From Alisma plantago-aquatica (lineage: Eukaryota; Streptophyta; Magnoliopsida; Alismatales; Alismataceae), in assembly GCA_963693085.1 (NCBI GenBank), contig OY856411.1, positions 69,615,001-69,679,000 of the forward strand: a DNA stretch of 64,000 nucleotides, written 5' to 3'. Each line of letters starts with the position of its first letter. Position 1 is the stretch's first letter. Shown one piece after another: positions 1 to 12,950 of this stretch. The translations under genes and the position numbers were made by a program. Under the pieces are notes generated by a model that ran no database searches, was not told the DNA's origin, and was given only the letters and a program-made list of their open reading frames with translations.

Positions 1-782
1 GCAACATCTATCAATGCTCTCCCCATTGTAAGGAAAGGCCTTCCGAATATCATAGGGCATTTGAAGTCTTCGACCGTGTCTATTACCACTATATCACACG
101 GTATGAAAAATCATCCAACTTTTATCAGAACATCTTCAATTATTCCCACTGGTCTCATGAAGGTATGATTGGCTAACTCGATCCTCATCCCTATCTTTAC
201 CATGTCTATCAGCCCAAGCCTTTGGGCTAGAGTGACTCATGGGCATTAGACTTATTCTTGCCCCTAAGTCAACTAATCCTTTTCTCTCCATGTTATCTCC
301 AACACAAAAAGGTATGTTGAATGCTCCGGGATCTTTCTTTTTGGTAGGTAGCTCTGCTTGAACAAAAGCACTGGACATCTTTACTAACTGGACAGTTTCA
401 ATGTGGTCACCTCTTCTTCTTTTCGTAATCAGATCTGTGAAGAACTTTGCATAGGTTGGCATTTCTTCTATTGCATCAAGAAAGGGCACATCTAGGTGAA
501 GCTTCTTTATAGCTTCCATGAACTTTTCATACCTCTTCTTCAAGTGTGCTTTTATTAACTTATAGGGGAAAGGAATTCTTGGGGCGTATGGATTTTTCTT
601 CGAAAGAACATCTCCCATAGGGTCTGATCCCTTTTTCTCTCCTTCCTTCTTCTTTTTGGGTGGTCATGCTTCTTTACCATGGTCAACTTGTTCTTTCCTT
701 CTTGATTCTTTTTTTGCCTTTTCATTCTCAGACTGCTGATTAGCATGACTTCTTTCTTCTTCAAAGTTGTTAGTATTATCAT
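1..782 (-). pseudogene. Ty3/gypsy aspartic protease region, partial
   Basis: This follows gag on the minus strand. A Lys/Glu-rich linker (782-600) leads into the conserved block PYAPRIPFPYKLIKA, a stretch with IEEMPTYAKFF, and the catalytic region LVDLGARISLMPMS. Asp-Leu-Gly-Ala-x-(I/N) is the usual protease signature of this gypsy branch, where the Asp is the catalytic residue of a homodimeric pepsin-like enzyme that matures Gag-Pol. The frame shifts near 240-230, so the open frame ends in unrelated residues. The proper continuation, with the FGRPFL motif typical of these proteases, is readable in another frame down to base 1. The gene is therefore broken and continues beyond the window. Confidence 0.75.
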
Positions 783-783
783 T

Positions 784-2459
784 CTACATTATTTTCCCAG
801 ATTGGAGAGTAATCATTTTGGCAGTCTCGGTATTCGACGAGATCTTTCCTGAAGGATTTTTTGTGAGCTCAGCCAGTTGTTGATCAATATGTCTCTGATG
901 AGTTTGCATATCCACCATTTTCATGTTAGTTAGCACACCCAAATTTGTTAGAGCACTTTGATCCAGCTGATCGTTCACTGACGCTTGCCTCTTTGCAAAG
1001 TCAAATAGTTGAGCAATCATGTCAGCTTGGTTATTGTCTTTTGCTTGGCTCGGTCTTGGGCATTGCCCTTGTCCTTGACTACTCACATTTTTGTTCTGCC
1101 TTTGATAGTTGTTTTTGTTCTGCTGGTAGTTAGTAGTCTTGGTGTATTGTGTTGGCACCCCTTTCTTCACAAACCCTGGGTGAGGTTTAGATGAACTACC
1201 CAGCTGATGTGTGTTCTCTACAGCTTCTTTGTTTCCGTAACTAAACTCAGGGTGGTCTTTTCGCTTGAAGTTAACATAGGAGATGTTATATGTCTCCTCT
1301 TCACTTTCATTTTCATCACTTTCCTCAGGCCGGGTATAGATACAATTATCGATCCCATTCCCTCCTTCTCCACAGGTAACACACTTCATGACCTTCTCAG
1401 TATGCCTCTTTCCCTTAGCTCCAATTTTTTTAGATGTTTGGCATCAGTTGCTATTTTCGAATTTGTGTTGTTATCATCTCCAAGGCCTTGTCTTCAATAG
1501 TCGGTCCTTTAGAACCTACTTTCTTCGTTGACCCCTATCATTGTTTTCATAGTCTACCCTGCTTGCAGTGCATACATGTTGTCTATAATCTTCATGATTT
1601 TGCTCGATTTCTTTCCAAGAAAGGCACTGCCAATAGTTGTGTTCAACAAAGTCCTCTCAGTAGGAGTCAGCCCATTATAGAAAGTGGTCACGAGGAACCC
1701 CTTATAGTAATTATGGTGTGGGCGATCCTTCTAGTACTCCTAGAAACGTTCCCATGCTTTGTGCAAGTTTTTTCCTGGCTTTTATGCAAAAGAAGTGATC
1801 TTTTGCATGTTGCAGATAGTCCTCTCGGTAGGATAAAACTTAGTAACGAATGCATATGCTAGGGGTCTCCATCCATCTATGGACTGGTGAGGAAGGTTGA
1901 GATACCATGATAGAGCCTTTTCTTCAAGAGAGAAGTTGAAGCCTTTACAATATATTACTTCTTGAGGGACTCCTCTCATCTTAATCATATCACAGATATT
2001 TTTAAAGGCATCGAGGTGATGGTATGAGTTTTCACTCCTCGAATTATCACGGAAAGGTTTGTTCTGGACCATCGAGATGACAGCTGGTTTCAACTCAAAG
2101 TTTTCTGTGTTGAAGTGTGGGATGATGATCAGGCATCTAGATTTGTTGGCCCTAGTTGCTACCAGTTCTCTAAGAGTCTTCCCCTCTTCATCATCCTCAC
2201 TGTCGTTGTCCCGACCATCGCGCTCTCGTTCATTGTCATGATGGTTGTGATGGTGCCTTCTTCGGCTTCAGTAGTGTCTTTCTTTGTCACGTTGATCTTC
2301 TTCGCGACGATATTCTTCTTGACGTTCTTCTTCACATTGACGACCGTCTGAGTAATGTCCATCTATGTCTTCGTCCGACCCTGACGGTGGTGGGGGGTTA
2401 TGTTGAATCCTCACATTCCGCTTGTCCCCGGTGAGAGTACCATTCGCACGAGGCGGCAT
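784..2459 (-). pseudogene. Ty3/gypsy gag, frameshifted remnant
   Basis: Gag would form the cytoplasmic particle that packages element RNA. Three open pieces lie in order on the minus strand. 2459-2268 is an acidic, charged N-terminus starting MPPRANG. 2093-1782 is the core gag homology: the segment with FSLEEKALSWYLNLP and FVTKFYPTERT matches the usual retrotransposon gag pattern of a W..LP helix followed by a K(F/Y)FP motif. 1389-784 begins CVTCGEG and resembles a CCHC zinc knuckle in which the His is lost, followed by a Gln/Asn-rich linker and the characteristic tail ending ITLQSGK before protease. The pieces are in different frames, so no full-length Gag can be made. The family call is strong; the clade is less certain. 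Confidence 0.8.
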
Positions 2460-2680
2460 GGTGACTCAAGGTTGATGAGCAAAGTCGAACGAGTCTGCTT
2501 CCCTCTGGGTTCCCTGAATAGACCGCATAGTCAAGTTAGTAAACTGGACGTGCTAGACAAACCATTCTACGCAGACGCTGGGTAGCAGATTCAAGTTTTA
2601 TGTGCAGTCAAACTTATTACTAAGCTTGAGGCATGGGAGTATAGTGAGTGGACTCAAGTTCTTAACAATGCCATTTTTCC

Positions 2681-2705
2681 TTGTCCTCGGTAATGACATC
2701 AAAAA
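2681..2705 (-). promoter_or_regulatory. Degenerate primer-binding site of the gypsy element
   Basis: The minus-strand sequence (TTTTTGATGTCATTACCGAG, then GACAA) sits at the inner edge of the LTR. It resembles the plant gypsy junction TTTGGCGCCGTTGCCGGGGA with several transitions. This position and similarity set the inner end of the LTR. Pairing with a tRNA 3' end is inferred from the family. Confidence 0.6.
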
Positions 2706-2707
2706 GT

Positions 2708-4316
2708 TGACCGACCTAAATAGCGCGTCCAAAAAGGAGCAGATCCAGAGTAGTCAGACTCTTAAGATAGTAACCCGACACTCAAGCCCCCACAACTATT
2801 ATACAGGCTCTAATGTAGTAATCGAGGTCAAACCACAGGGACAAGGTTAGCAGGTGTTAAGCAAGCAAGGTCTCACACTCGTATACTCTGGATAGCAGAT
2901 AGTTTAAAAAGGTGTTCCCAAAGGAATGATAGTGCTCAAACCAAAATAAAACAAATAAACCAAAGATTAAAAAAAACAAAGCATAACAAAATAAGGTGGA
3001 AACAAAGATATGGAAGGAAAACTTGGATTGGGTTTCACCTACTAAGACTTCTCACCAACATGCAAACATCACCTCTCCCTCTCATATACTCCCGTAAAGA
3101 CTACAAGCAATCATATAGGTGTCATTTCCTCTCTCTCTCTCTCTCGAGATAAGGATAGATCTAAGTCCAAGGACAACCTCTCTCTCGAGATGACTACCCA
3201 AAAACTACAAGGAAGAACATATGACCATAAGCTTTAGCATTCCAACATTTTCATACATTCATACTACTCCATAATACAAGATATTAATGATACTACTCTT
3301 TCGAGGTACCAATAATCAAACATCACAAGATGGTAGCTAAGCATACGAGTGAAGCATTAAAATCGGTCCATGGAAATAATCTTGACGAGAGTGTATATAT
3401 ATATATATATTCAAAAAGGAGAGACAATATACATGTTGTGAGAGCCTTAGTGTCTACTCCCAATTCAAGTTAAGGGTTTAGCCACACATGTTTATGGGCA
3501 GTATAACGACGTCACAAAATGATAGATACATCAAGTTCCACAAAGAGATGAGGGAAGTACAGTGATATGGAAGTGATAGATCTAGATAGAGAGAGAAGAA
3601 CGTGATACAACATAGTACTTCTTCAGATCCAGATCCAGGAGGTCGATGGTGTAGACGTTCTCCTTCTCTCAAAGAAGATGAAGCCTTTAGTCTTCTCTCT
3701 CCTTAGCTTCCACCTTTGGAGATCCAAGACTGATTGGATGGATGAGAATGAGTCTAGAAAATGGTAGCACTTCATGGTCCTTCTAGATCTGATGATTTAA
3801 CAAGATGTGTAGGTGGCTTATTTATAGGCATGCTCCACCGACTTAACTCCTCGACCGCGTGGAGGTTTGGTCTTGGTTGAAGCCTGATCACGGTCAAGGC
3901 TTTACTGCCATCCTCTCCTCGGTCAAGGTTGGTTAAGTCACCTTATCGATCGCAGCATGGATGTCACATCCTTTGGTCAGACTGCGGTCTAAAGCTCAAT
4001 CGCGGGCTTCATGCCGCATGTGTGTGGACCGCGGGTGAGAAGAGCACGAGGCATCGTGGGTGATAAGAGTCGCAGTTGTGAAGCATGGAGGTGATTCTTG
4101 GAGGCCTCGGCCGTGGTGGGGTGGGCCCTAATGGTCGAATGGGTCGTGGTTGAGGTGCCAACCGTGACCTTGGCTTGATGTAACCCTGCAACCCTGGAAA
4201 GAGTGTGTAAGTGAGATACTTGGTATAAAGTGCTAAAATAAGTGGAAAATCTATAAAAGGTAGGCTAGGGGAAGTATAAAATATATGCGAGAAGTGTATA
4301 AAATGAGGTGTTATCA
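2708..4316 (-). repeat. 5' LTR of the minus-strand gypsy element
   Basis: On the minus strand the LTR begins TGATAACACCTC at 4316, a common start for plant gypsy LTRs, and ends GGTCA at 2708 beside the primer-binding site, giving about 1.6 kb. A TATA-like CCTATAAATAAGCC lies at about 3823-3810. Before it (3840-4170 in plus coordinates) is GC-richer sequence with imperfect inverted repeats such as GGTCGTGGTT with AACCGTGACC (about 4138-4170). A CT run (about 3130-3146) and an AT run (about 3393-3410) are present. A 102-codon open frame at 4009-4317 and other short frames here are not genes. Confidence 0.65.
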
Positions 4317-7300
4317 ATGTGGTACCATGGTTTTATAGATTCCACACCAACAATGGGAAGAACATGCTCTTTACCAAATTATTGTTCGCCATGTTACATC
4401 TTTAATCCTTATATTTTGAATTTGAATGTATGATTGATTAAATAGCTTTATATGATGGTTTCATGTTGTACCTCTACCTTGCAGGACCTCTTGTGAACAT
4501 TGCGAGACTTGAATACAATATATTCTAGAGGCACCGATATACCTGGGTTTTCCCTAAGCCTACAACAGTAAAACAAATGTTGAAAGTGTGATTAGATAAC
4601 ATAATTCCTTATAGTTATGAATTTGAGATGATGACATGTTTAGTTCTTTCTAGTACTAATTATCATGTGCCCAGTTCATCCAGTTCAAGATATATATTGT
4701 TCAATATATCACCGGGTCAATACAATTAAGTTAGACCTCTAACTTGGTACCATCAATATCTTTAATCAATCTTGGGTACCTTCTATAACTACATTGAAAC
4801 TTTGTACTGTTGGGATCTTCGACATTGTTGGGTACCACTGTTCACCAGGTTCTTTGGTTTATATTGGATACCACTAATATTATTTGAGAGGTTGTCCATG
4901 TTGGGCTTAACCCCTCATGCCACACTAGAATGCTCCGGCTTATTATCCTAAACATTGTTAGTGGGTAAGTTGTTTCCTCCATTGCAATGTAGACCTCCAT
5001 AAGGAAAATATAGTGTTCATCCATCTAATGTCTTATTGATTCTTTATTTTTAATATATAATGATCTATAAAACATTTCCTAGCTTAAATATGAAATAAGA
5101 TTACTTCATTTTCTTTCTATATTCTATGCAGTATATGTAATACCAAATATCATACAAAAAAATCTAAATATTTCTAATACTATGAAAAAATATGCAAATC
5201 AACTACTAACTTTTAGTACAATATCACTTGAAATGAATAACCTTAGGATATATACATATATTTCTAAATATTTCACGTGTTCTTTGTTAGCTAGATTGAT
5301 CACCTAAGATTTGAATCCTATGGTCCAAGTAGGGATTACATTATTTGGGGTCTGGAAATAAAACACTCAATGGAACATTTTCTTATTTTATGAAAATCTA
5401 AATATTATTGTCACATATTTTTACTTTTATCTTCAATGACATGACAAAAAAATCAAACTATAAAATATATTTACATAAGATCCATGATTGTTAAATATTA
5501 TATATTAGACCCCCTATCAATTTTATATCAACTTCCAAACCAAGAATCAATTAATAAAATACAAAGCCAAAATCACTTCATGCCAGACTCTCTTTGAGTT
5601 TATGGGTTTGGACATGACATTAATAAGAATAGTGGTTAGTGATGTCTGTTGATGATATTCGTGTATTTCATAAATGGCAACACCAAATCACGAAATTGAG
5701 TAGGATGGAAGGAAATCATAAAAATGTGATTGTGACTATGCTTGTGAAAAGAAGAAACCAGACACATTATAAGGAAAAAGTATGCCACTTACATTTTGTG
5801 GATATAGATATAGACACATAGATAGCCTCTAAAAATATGTTTATCATCTTAAAACTAGGTTTGACTCATAACTGACTTTTGTGTATTGGTGGGCCCAAAG
5901 CTAGATTTGATTTTGCGTCTAACCCAAACAAACCTCAGATAATATAGTATTCATTGCATATTTAAATAGTGTTGATTTGCATCACATGTTAGAACCTCAA
6001 TTGTCTAAATTTTCAACCCCAACTACTTTATCTTTGTAGTTGATAGTGTTGTCTATTTTCTCTATGGCTCTTTATTCTTGTCAAATCCAAAGCCAAAACT
6101 GATTAGTATTAACTAATACATCAAGTTCCTTCGTAAGATAAACAAGTTGGACATGTTGAAAACTTGAAATAAATGAAGTCATGTCATACATGATATGTCA
6201 AAATGGATTTAAGTGTATTGTTAGCTGGAAAATAAAACTATCAACTTCCGGTAGTGGAAAACCCAAAACAAAATTTTATTAGAAGTTGTAAATTTAGAGA
6301 TGATTCCATTTTGTAATGTTTAACTTAGAATAAAACACAAGTTGTATATCTTGAATACAATTTTGTATTATTGATTTACGCTACAAGATAGAAAATGGAA
6401 TGTTCAAATTTGTAAAGCCAAATCCAACCTTGATAGAAAAAATACAAACTTAAATCGGTCTAATTTATGGTGTATATCAACTTCCAACTTTGAAATCAAC
6501 CAGATTAATAAAAATTTAAACCCTAAATTGAATCTTCCATGTTGGATTGAACCTCGTTCATGATCGAGGACTACACAACCACTCGTCAAAATTCCACACA
6601 TAACTCTTACTTTGTTTTGAAACTAGATCACATATTGCCAATGATGCACATGGTTATCAAAGAAAGTCCAGTTGACTGGACCAATATGTAGTTTCTATAT
6701 TTAATTATAAGGAAGTCATTTCCCAAGAAAAAGCAACATACAATGTTTGGTTTAGGAAAACAAAGAGACAGCATAGCAAGAGAGGAACAACTCGGTAGGC
6801 ATCCAACATTATCCTCTTTTCCATATATATATAAATAGACATCGATAAGAATTAACAAAAAATCAAATTGAATTGCTATTTTGATACAAATACAACAATC
6901 AAGAAATCACGCGGGTGAATAAAATGGTCCCAAAAGCAACAACATGTGGTAGTGAAATAAACAATTAAGAAAACATATAGGTGAAACAAACAACAAATGC
7001 AACAACCAAGCAAGATCGTAGGTAAAGAAATCTTACTTAGAAAACCATACAACTCAATTAGTTTTTTTATAGGATAGTTGGTAGTAGATATAGAGACTAC
7101 CTCACTCTAGAGATGACATCTACCTTATCACTAGTCCATGTACTCTCTTACTCTCTTTATATGCTTGCAGATGACTCCTCTTATTATGGACGATGAAGGG
7201 CTTACCAATAACACCTCTTATATGGGAAGACAAAAAGTAAGAACAAATAAGTAGCACAAAGATTAGACACGCTCTCAGATCAAACTTGTAGAGTGAGATA

Positions 7301-9785
7301 AAAGATATCACAAATATGGGACATTCCCTTTATCCTCATGCATCTCATCATAGAGAAATCCCTACATCTGACTTTGATACATCAACACCCCCTTCCCACT
7401 CTCCTTTCACATCCTGTGAATATAGCCCTAGAAACAAAACATGTGAGCACATTCATGCTTCACTAGACTATTCACTCGTACATCTTCAAAAGTGTAATTA
7501 GACACCAATATTAGGTCGGCTCATGGACTATTTCTTATGACCTGATCTCCCAGATACCCACAACTAAAGGCAGATCCTAGGAACAAGGACCATAATCTCA
7601 TTTTTCTATGAGCCAAACTTAAGACATAATAGAAAATATAAATAATTTCATTTCAAAATATTGAATGATACAAAAGGATGCTAATTTCTCCTTCATAGAG
7701 GTTTACATTATTTTTCAAGTAAAGAGGAACATATGAAGATATCTACTACATGGAAAGATATTATAATCTATCTAATCCTCCTTGTGATATTAACTTTAAG
7801 ATGTTAAATCTAGTCATCTAAATCTTCATATCTTAAACTTTAATGTATGCCATCTACATAAAATGCCGACAAACTACACACATATTAGTATATTTCTATA
7901 TTGTATGTGCGGGTGCATACAAAAGTGTGCATGTACATATATAGTCAACTTTAAAATTTTCACATATCAACATGCATATTCATATATAATCTAAACTATG
8001 CCTATCATGCCACCTTGGGTGCAATCACTTTTATGTCCATCATTGGATTCATGTGAATTACCCTTGGTAGGTCTAACCTTGGGTTTAGAAATTTTGATTA
8101 TCTATTTTCATGATACAAGTAGGAATTATATTGAACTAGAATTAAATAATAATTCAAGCATTTCATTTATCAAACATTGGGAAATCATCGACAATCCTCC
8201 AAAGTTGATATATGTAGGTATTCATAACTTAACCTTGTAGCTTTCTTGATCAAACAAATAAGCATATATAGATCTAAAAAATCACATGATCCAAAATTTT
8301 ACATAACCCTAAAGTGTCACCATTGTATCCATATGATACTAAATGGGGTTGAGTCTATGGTTTAGGTATATGGTTGATATCAGGGTTAGCTATTAAAATC
8401 CTATTAGCATGTATATGACCTAATGACTTTAGAAACCCTGAATAGTTGTCATTATCATTCTAACATCTTAGGATTTCATTATATACAATAATACCAATTT
8501 ATATAACAAAGTAAGCATATTAACACATTCAACCTTCTATTTTCCAAAACTAGGGTTTGTTTACATTAATCATTATATATTCATGTATTACATATACATT
8601 TTGAACTAGGATCATATTTAGGCATTGAAATAATTTCATTTAGATTCTACACATTTTGTTGATGAATTTGATACATAATATCACTACATACAATTTACCA
8701 ATTAATTACTATAATCATTGCAAGTTAATCATATATGGCCAATCATTGATTTCCACAGAGGAAACCATACTCTTATTCTTTCCACTGGGAGAGGGGAACA
8801 AGCCTAAGTCAATAGCCTCATGCCACCTTAGCACTACGCTCTAGCATGACTAAGGTGAAAAAGGAAAGGAAGGGTAGGAATACCCTTTACACAAAATCAT
8901 TTGATTCGAGGGTAGGGAAGTCATTTACTCGACTTCATCTTCTTCCTCCTCTTCCATGACTCTACCTATGTTATGCCATGGAGGAGGTGAACCTAAGGTT
9001 GACCCTCTACTCCAAATCATTGGTGATAGAACTAAAGAGATGAATGCCTTTGTCATTGTCTAGGGAGATTGTCCTACCCTTTTTCAATGGTGTAAGGCAA
9101 GCAGGGTAGCGCAGACTAGGGTTTGACACAGAGAGAAGGAGACTAGAGGTAGGAGAGCCAACTACATGGTGGTTGAGGTGAGATTAGGTGTTGGTTCTAG
9201 TTCTCAAAGTCATAAAGGAGTCGTTGGACTACTTATACAGGGTGTGGGAAGCTGAGAAACCATTGCAGACCAGAGTCCAAAGATGACGTCATCTAGATTT
9301 GGGTGTTATCTCGTCTCACCATGAGCTTAGGATAGTAGGAGGTCATTGTGTTTATTTCTCTCTCTCGAAGCTAATTTACTTGTCCCATGGGATTCTCTTC
9401 TAGGGAGATAGAAAGAAAAGAAAGATAAATCGACCACTGGGGACTCTTGATGTGAGATTAATGACAACCCATGTGTCGTTTGATCTTAAATAAATGACTC
9501 AAACTCACGATCATATGCAGTGACATGCCCCTAAGTTGCATCACGTGCAGATTTTGTCATGACATCAATATATTGCATATTCATCAAAATCATGTCTTCA
9601 CTTTTATAGAATTATCCCATATTCTTAAAATTATATAGGTCTATAGGATTATCCAATAAATAACAAACTTTAGAGTTACCTCTATGATCACCTTATTTAA
9701 GCAATGTTTGGGCTCAAAAGAGGCATGATGATTACCATTTCCTTGTTGTTCAAGAAGTTACTTGATTTAATCACCGAGGCCACAT
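4317..9785. other. AT-rich intergenic stretch, no supportable gene
   Basis: Both strands are stop-rich. The longest open frames are about 60-80 codons with no recognisable domain or splice-linked continuation. I see no tRNA, rRNA or long repeat. Around 8930-9420 the sequence becomes less AT-rich (TTCTTCCTCCTCTTCC, GGAGGAGGTGAACC) and may be decayed LTR sequence, but no ends can be set. Confidence 0.6.
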
Positions 9786-11566
9786 TGACGTGGAATATTA
9801 TCACACTACAAATTCACTAGAAATATAATTCTTAAAGTTTACCAAAATGAAAGTGCAATATTGCCACTCGCAATCTGACGAATCTTATCGCACTATAGTT
9901 AAGGATTGAATCCCAAGGGATAATGCTTTTAAGAATTATCTAATCAAAGTAACCTAGCAAGAACTAGTATTTATCACAAAAGTTGATATTGGTTTGATTA
10001 ATCTAAGATTGAAAGAATAAAAAGGTATATATTAAGGTTATGGTTATCAATGGATGGAAACACTAGGGTGGAATTGGGTTCGACCGCCACTACCTGAATC
10101 TGCACAATCATTCAAATCCAAACATGTATGAGGATATAATTAGAGTTATGTGAGTTTCCCCTTTTGGCATTAGAAACTTTACATGAATATATATCCATAT
10201 AAGCTCGATGTCTCATTACTTATGGATCCTCTATCCACTACTTTAGAGATTTTCCATCAGAAGTTCTCATCAGGGTGTCAACCAAGGCTAATCAACATTT
10301 AAATCTTGAACATTGAAGTTCTCACAATAAAAGATTATAATAAATCACGTATAACATGTGATCAATCCATACAACATGTGATAAATGATTATATATGCAT
10401 TAAATGAGTTGATACAAGAGTTGGAACATGAATGAAATTGCAAGATACAGGTAGTGGGGTTAGTCCCCACACCCAGTCAAAAGACTACTCCCTCGACATG
10501 GCGAGATTAATATCACTAGAAGAGGAAGAGGATGCCATCACGGTCATGATGGTAATAGAAGCGGCTTGGTGTAGTGTGTGATGGCAAACTTCCTTCCTGG
10601 TTTCTCCTTCAGGTATTAACCTCGACTTGTAGTAGAAGCAGTCAGATGAACAACAACTCAAAGAAGAGATCAATCGCCTTGAAGAAGGGGATCAATGGCT
10701 TTGGAGTTGCGGAAGGAAAGCCTATGTTAATTTGTGTTTGATGTCGATAGGTGTCGCCAAGCTAGGTCGATGGAACTAGCTTGGTCGATAAGTCTCATAC
10801 TTGCTCTGATCTCGGCGGCAGCCTTTTGACGTTTTTGTCTCTAGAATTTTGAGATGAGTTGTACGACTGTTCTAGGGGCCTATTTATAGGGTCGAGGTTG
10901 TCAACCTCTTTCCATCGGTGTCGATCACTTGTTGTCGATTGATCGGTATATCGGTTGATAACTTTTGGAATTTCGGCCATCGGTCTTGGAGTTCGATGGG
11001 GCTGTCGACCTTGATAGTCGATAAGGCTATCGGGCAAGTGTGGACATCGATAAGAGTGTTGACAACATTGTCTACCGATGGGACGATTTCTTATCAGCTG
11101 ATGGCCGATGATGATTTCGAGCAGGGGGTCGATAGAGGTGTCGACCTTGGTTATTGATAGATTGTATGTCGAATTTGAACATCGACGAGTCTAAGTGTTG
11201 TTCCTCTTGGGTGTCGATCAGGGAGGTCGGCAAGGTTGTCAACCTCTTATATGTCTTGATTTCTTCGTCAATTTTAATATCGATTGGCATGTCGATCGAC
11301 AAGTCAAAATTATCCTCAAACACAAAATTTGTGTATCGATCTACCATCTGGAAGTGCTCAAAATCCGTTTCCCCTAAACAAATTTGCTACAGAGTGATAG
11401 AATTGAAAACCTACAAAGGGAGTCAAGAAAAGTATCAAATTCCTACAAATTAACATAAAAACCTAAGTAGATCAAAACAAAGTTATTCTTAATGAAAACT
11501 AAGCTATATGAATGCTAAATTAGACTAATATGCAGCTAAAATTGGGATGGATATGCATTCATCACA
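9786..11566 (-). repeat. Probable Ty3/gypsy LTR (solo or truncated)
   Basis: On the minus strand this begins TGTGATGAATGCATATCC near 11566, a start I associate with plant gypsy LTRs. It ends near 9786 close to a weak primer-binding-like GTGGCCTCGGTGATT (about 9784-9768). A TATA box TATAAATA (10888-10881, minus) is preceded by a region from about 11360 to 10900 full of TCGA-centred inverted repeats. The segment around 9890-10090 (GGATTGAATCCCAAGGGATA) resembles the part of the first gypsy LTR that holds AACCACAGGGACAAGG (about 2831-2845). No flanking target-site duplication is visible, so the ends are approximate. Short open frames inside (10795-11453) are side effects of the repeats. Confidence 0.5.
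10881..10888 (-). promoter_or_regulatory. TATA box of the gypsy-type LTR at 9786-11566
   Basis: The minus strand reads CCCTATAAATAGGCC, a canonical plant TATA context. It lies immediately downstream, in element orientation, of the TCGA-rich inverted-repeat region at 10900-11360. Promoter use is inferred from position. Confidence 0.5.
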
Positions 11567-11678
11567 CGTATAATCATGTAATTATCTCATAACTTGGATT
11601 TATCCCCATTAACCATTATCTCGTGTTTGACTAAGTACATATCATATTGGTTGTATTTAATACTCGTAACTTGGAATC

Positions 11679-12421
11679 TAGACCTGTCAAATGGGTGGGT
11701 GGGTTGGATTTGGGTTGGGTCATTACGGGTGCGGGTCAAAAAGATACACTTCTAAACGGGTGGAAGAAAAGCACACCCAAACCCGACCCAGCGGGTTGCG
11801 GGTTGCCCGTGGATGCCCATATAAAATATGTACAATCAACAATAAGTTACCAGTTGCTTTCTTTAACACTAAAAATAACATTTAAAACAGCTTGTAACTA
11901 TTGTTTTTATGTCAAATATAGTGCAAAAGAACCAACCAACTACTATGTTTGACGTCAAACTATTCAATTAGTTTTTGATATATGAAAAAGTAGCAGCTAG
12001 TTGTATGTTGATATAAATTAGAAAAATTGATGTAGTTTTCATAGATAAATATCACAAGAAAAATACATAATTTTGTCATGTAACATTAGGCATTCCTAAT
12101 ATTACAAGTACTTATTATTGCATATTGCAAACACAAAATAAAGAGAATACAATTGTTGTTGGTAAAGGTAAAGAATTAACTTATACAAAACAAGCAACAT
12201 ATTTTAATAGGTTTATGTGTATATTATGTATATCAATATATTTGCTTCAATTAACTGGGTCACCCGCGGGTGCCCGCGGATCACCCGCAAAACCCGCTTA
12301 ATAAACGGGTGGGTATGGGTTTGGGTGATTTTCAGCGGGTGGCCAATTTTGCCACCCAAACCCAACTTAAACGGGTCGACCCATGGGCGCCCGCGGATTT
12401 TGACCCAGTTTGACGCGTCTA
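11679..12421. mobile_element. hAT-like non-autonomous element (MITE), 743 bp
   Basis: The left end TAGACCTGTCAAATGGGT and the right end, which reads TAGACGCGTCAAACTGGGT on the minus strand, form imperfect terminal inverted repeats of about 19 bp. An 8-bp target-site duplication flanks it: TTGGAATC (11671-11678) and TTGGAATA (12422-12429), 7 of 8 matching. Eight-bp duplications and TAG-starting ends are typical of hAT elements. Both subterminal regions are packed with GGGT/ACCC and CCCGCGGGT units, which may be transposase-binding repeats by analogy. The middle is AT-rich and has no transposase, so any movement would depend on an enzyme made elsewhere. Confidence 0.75.
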
Positions 12422-12950
12422 TTGGAATACAATCAAAGACTACATAATTTTTAATTAAATTATTTATGGTACTTATCACTTTATCTTTTGGAATATTTCT
12501 CATTATCTCATAATTAGTTCACTAATCAACTCACAAGATTATTGGCATCATACTTATACACGGATTTCTAATTCATTTACCATATATCCCCATGGACCTA
12601 TTTTCCACTCAAATAGTTCAAGTGGGCTTGAATTGGATCCTAAGTCCCATGGTTCATACCTTGACCTTCCAAAGGGTCCACAAGCTTTATTTGTTCTCAA
12701 TTACAAAATCAAGACTTGATGCATCATAATATCTCAATTTAAGACTCATCACAATATATTTCCTCAATATTATTGGAATTGAAAACTTAATATAAATCTC
12801 AGATTCAAAAGCACCAATCTTGATCACGTTGTCTTCCTAATTATTCCACTTTTATCTTCTCTTCAGTTTTTGAATTAGATTTAAAATAACCAAACTTCGA
12901 GGATGTTACATTCACCCCATCTTAAAAAGGATTTTTGTCCCAAAAATTTG
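12422..12950 (-). repeat. 3' LTR junction of a third Ty3/gypsy element (degenerate)
   Basis: On the minus strand, GGGACAAAAATCC is followed by a purine-rich tract AAGATGGGGTGAA (about 12923-12911) and then TGTAACATCC, the typical polypurine tract and LTR start of plant chromovirus-like gypsy elements. The LTR would run leftwards from 12910 through AT-rich sequence, and probably continue left of the MITE. Its far end cannot be placed. Confidence 0.5.

Larger units (their letters stand above)
1..4321 (-). mobile_element. Ty3/gypsy LTR retrotransposon, 5' portion (truncated by window edge)
   Basis: Read on the minus strand, the order is LTR (4316 to 2708), a degenerate primer-binding site (2705-2681), a leader, gag (from 2459), then an aspartic protease running off base 1. 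That order, the gag family and the Asp-Leu-Gly-Ala protease motif fit the Athila/Tat-like branch of plant Ty3/gypsy elements. The rest of pol, the 3' LTR and the second target-site copy lie outside the window. The 5 bases right of the LTR (4317-4321, ATGTG) would be the expected target-site copy. Frameshifts and stops in gag show the element is defective. Confidence 0.8.

Noticed and set aside
4009..4317. 102-codon minus-strand open frame
   Set aside because: It starts at the edge of the gypsy LTR and lies wholly inside it; composition is low-complexity (Pro/Arg run) and no domain is visible.
10795..11453. Several 60-100-codon frames on both strands
   Set aside because: They overlap each other within the TCGA inverted-repeat region of an LTR and are artefacts of low stop density.
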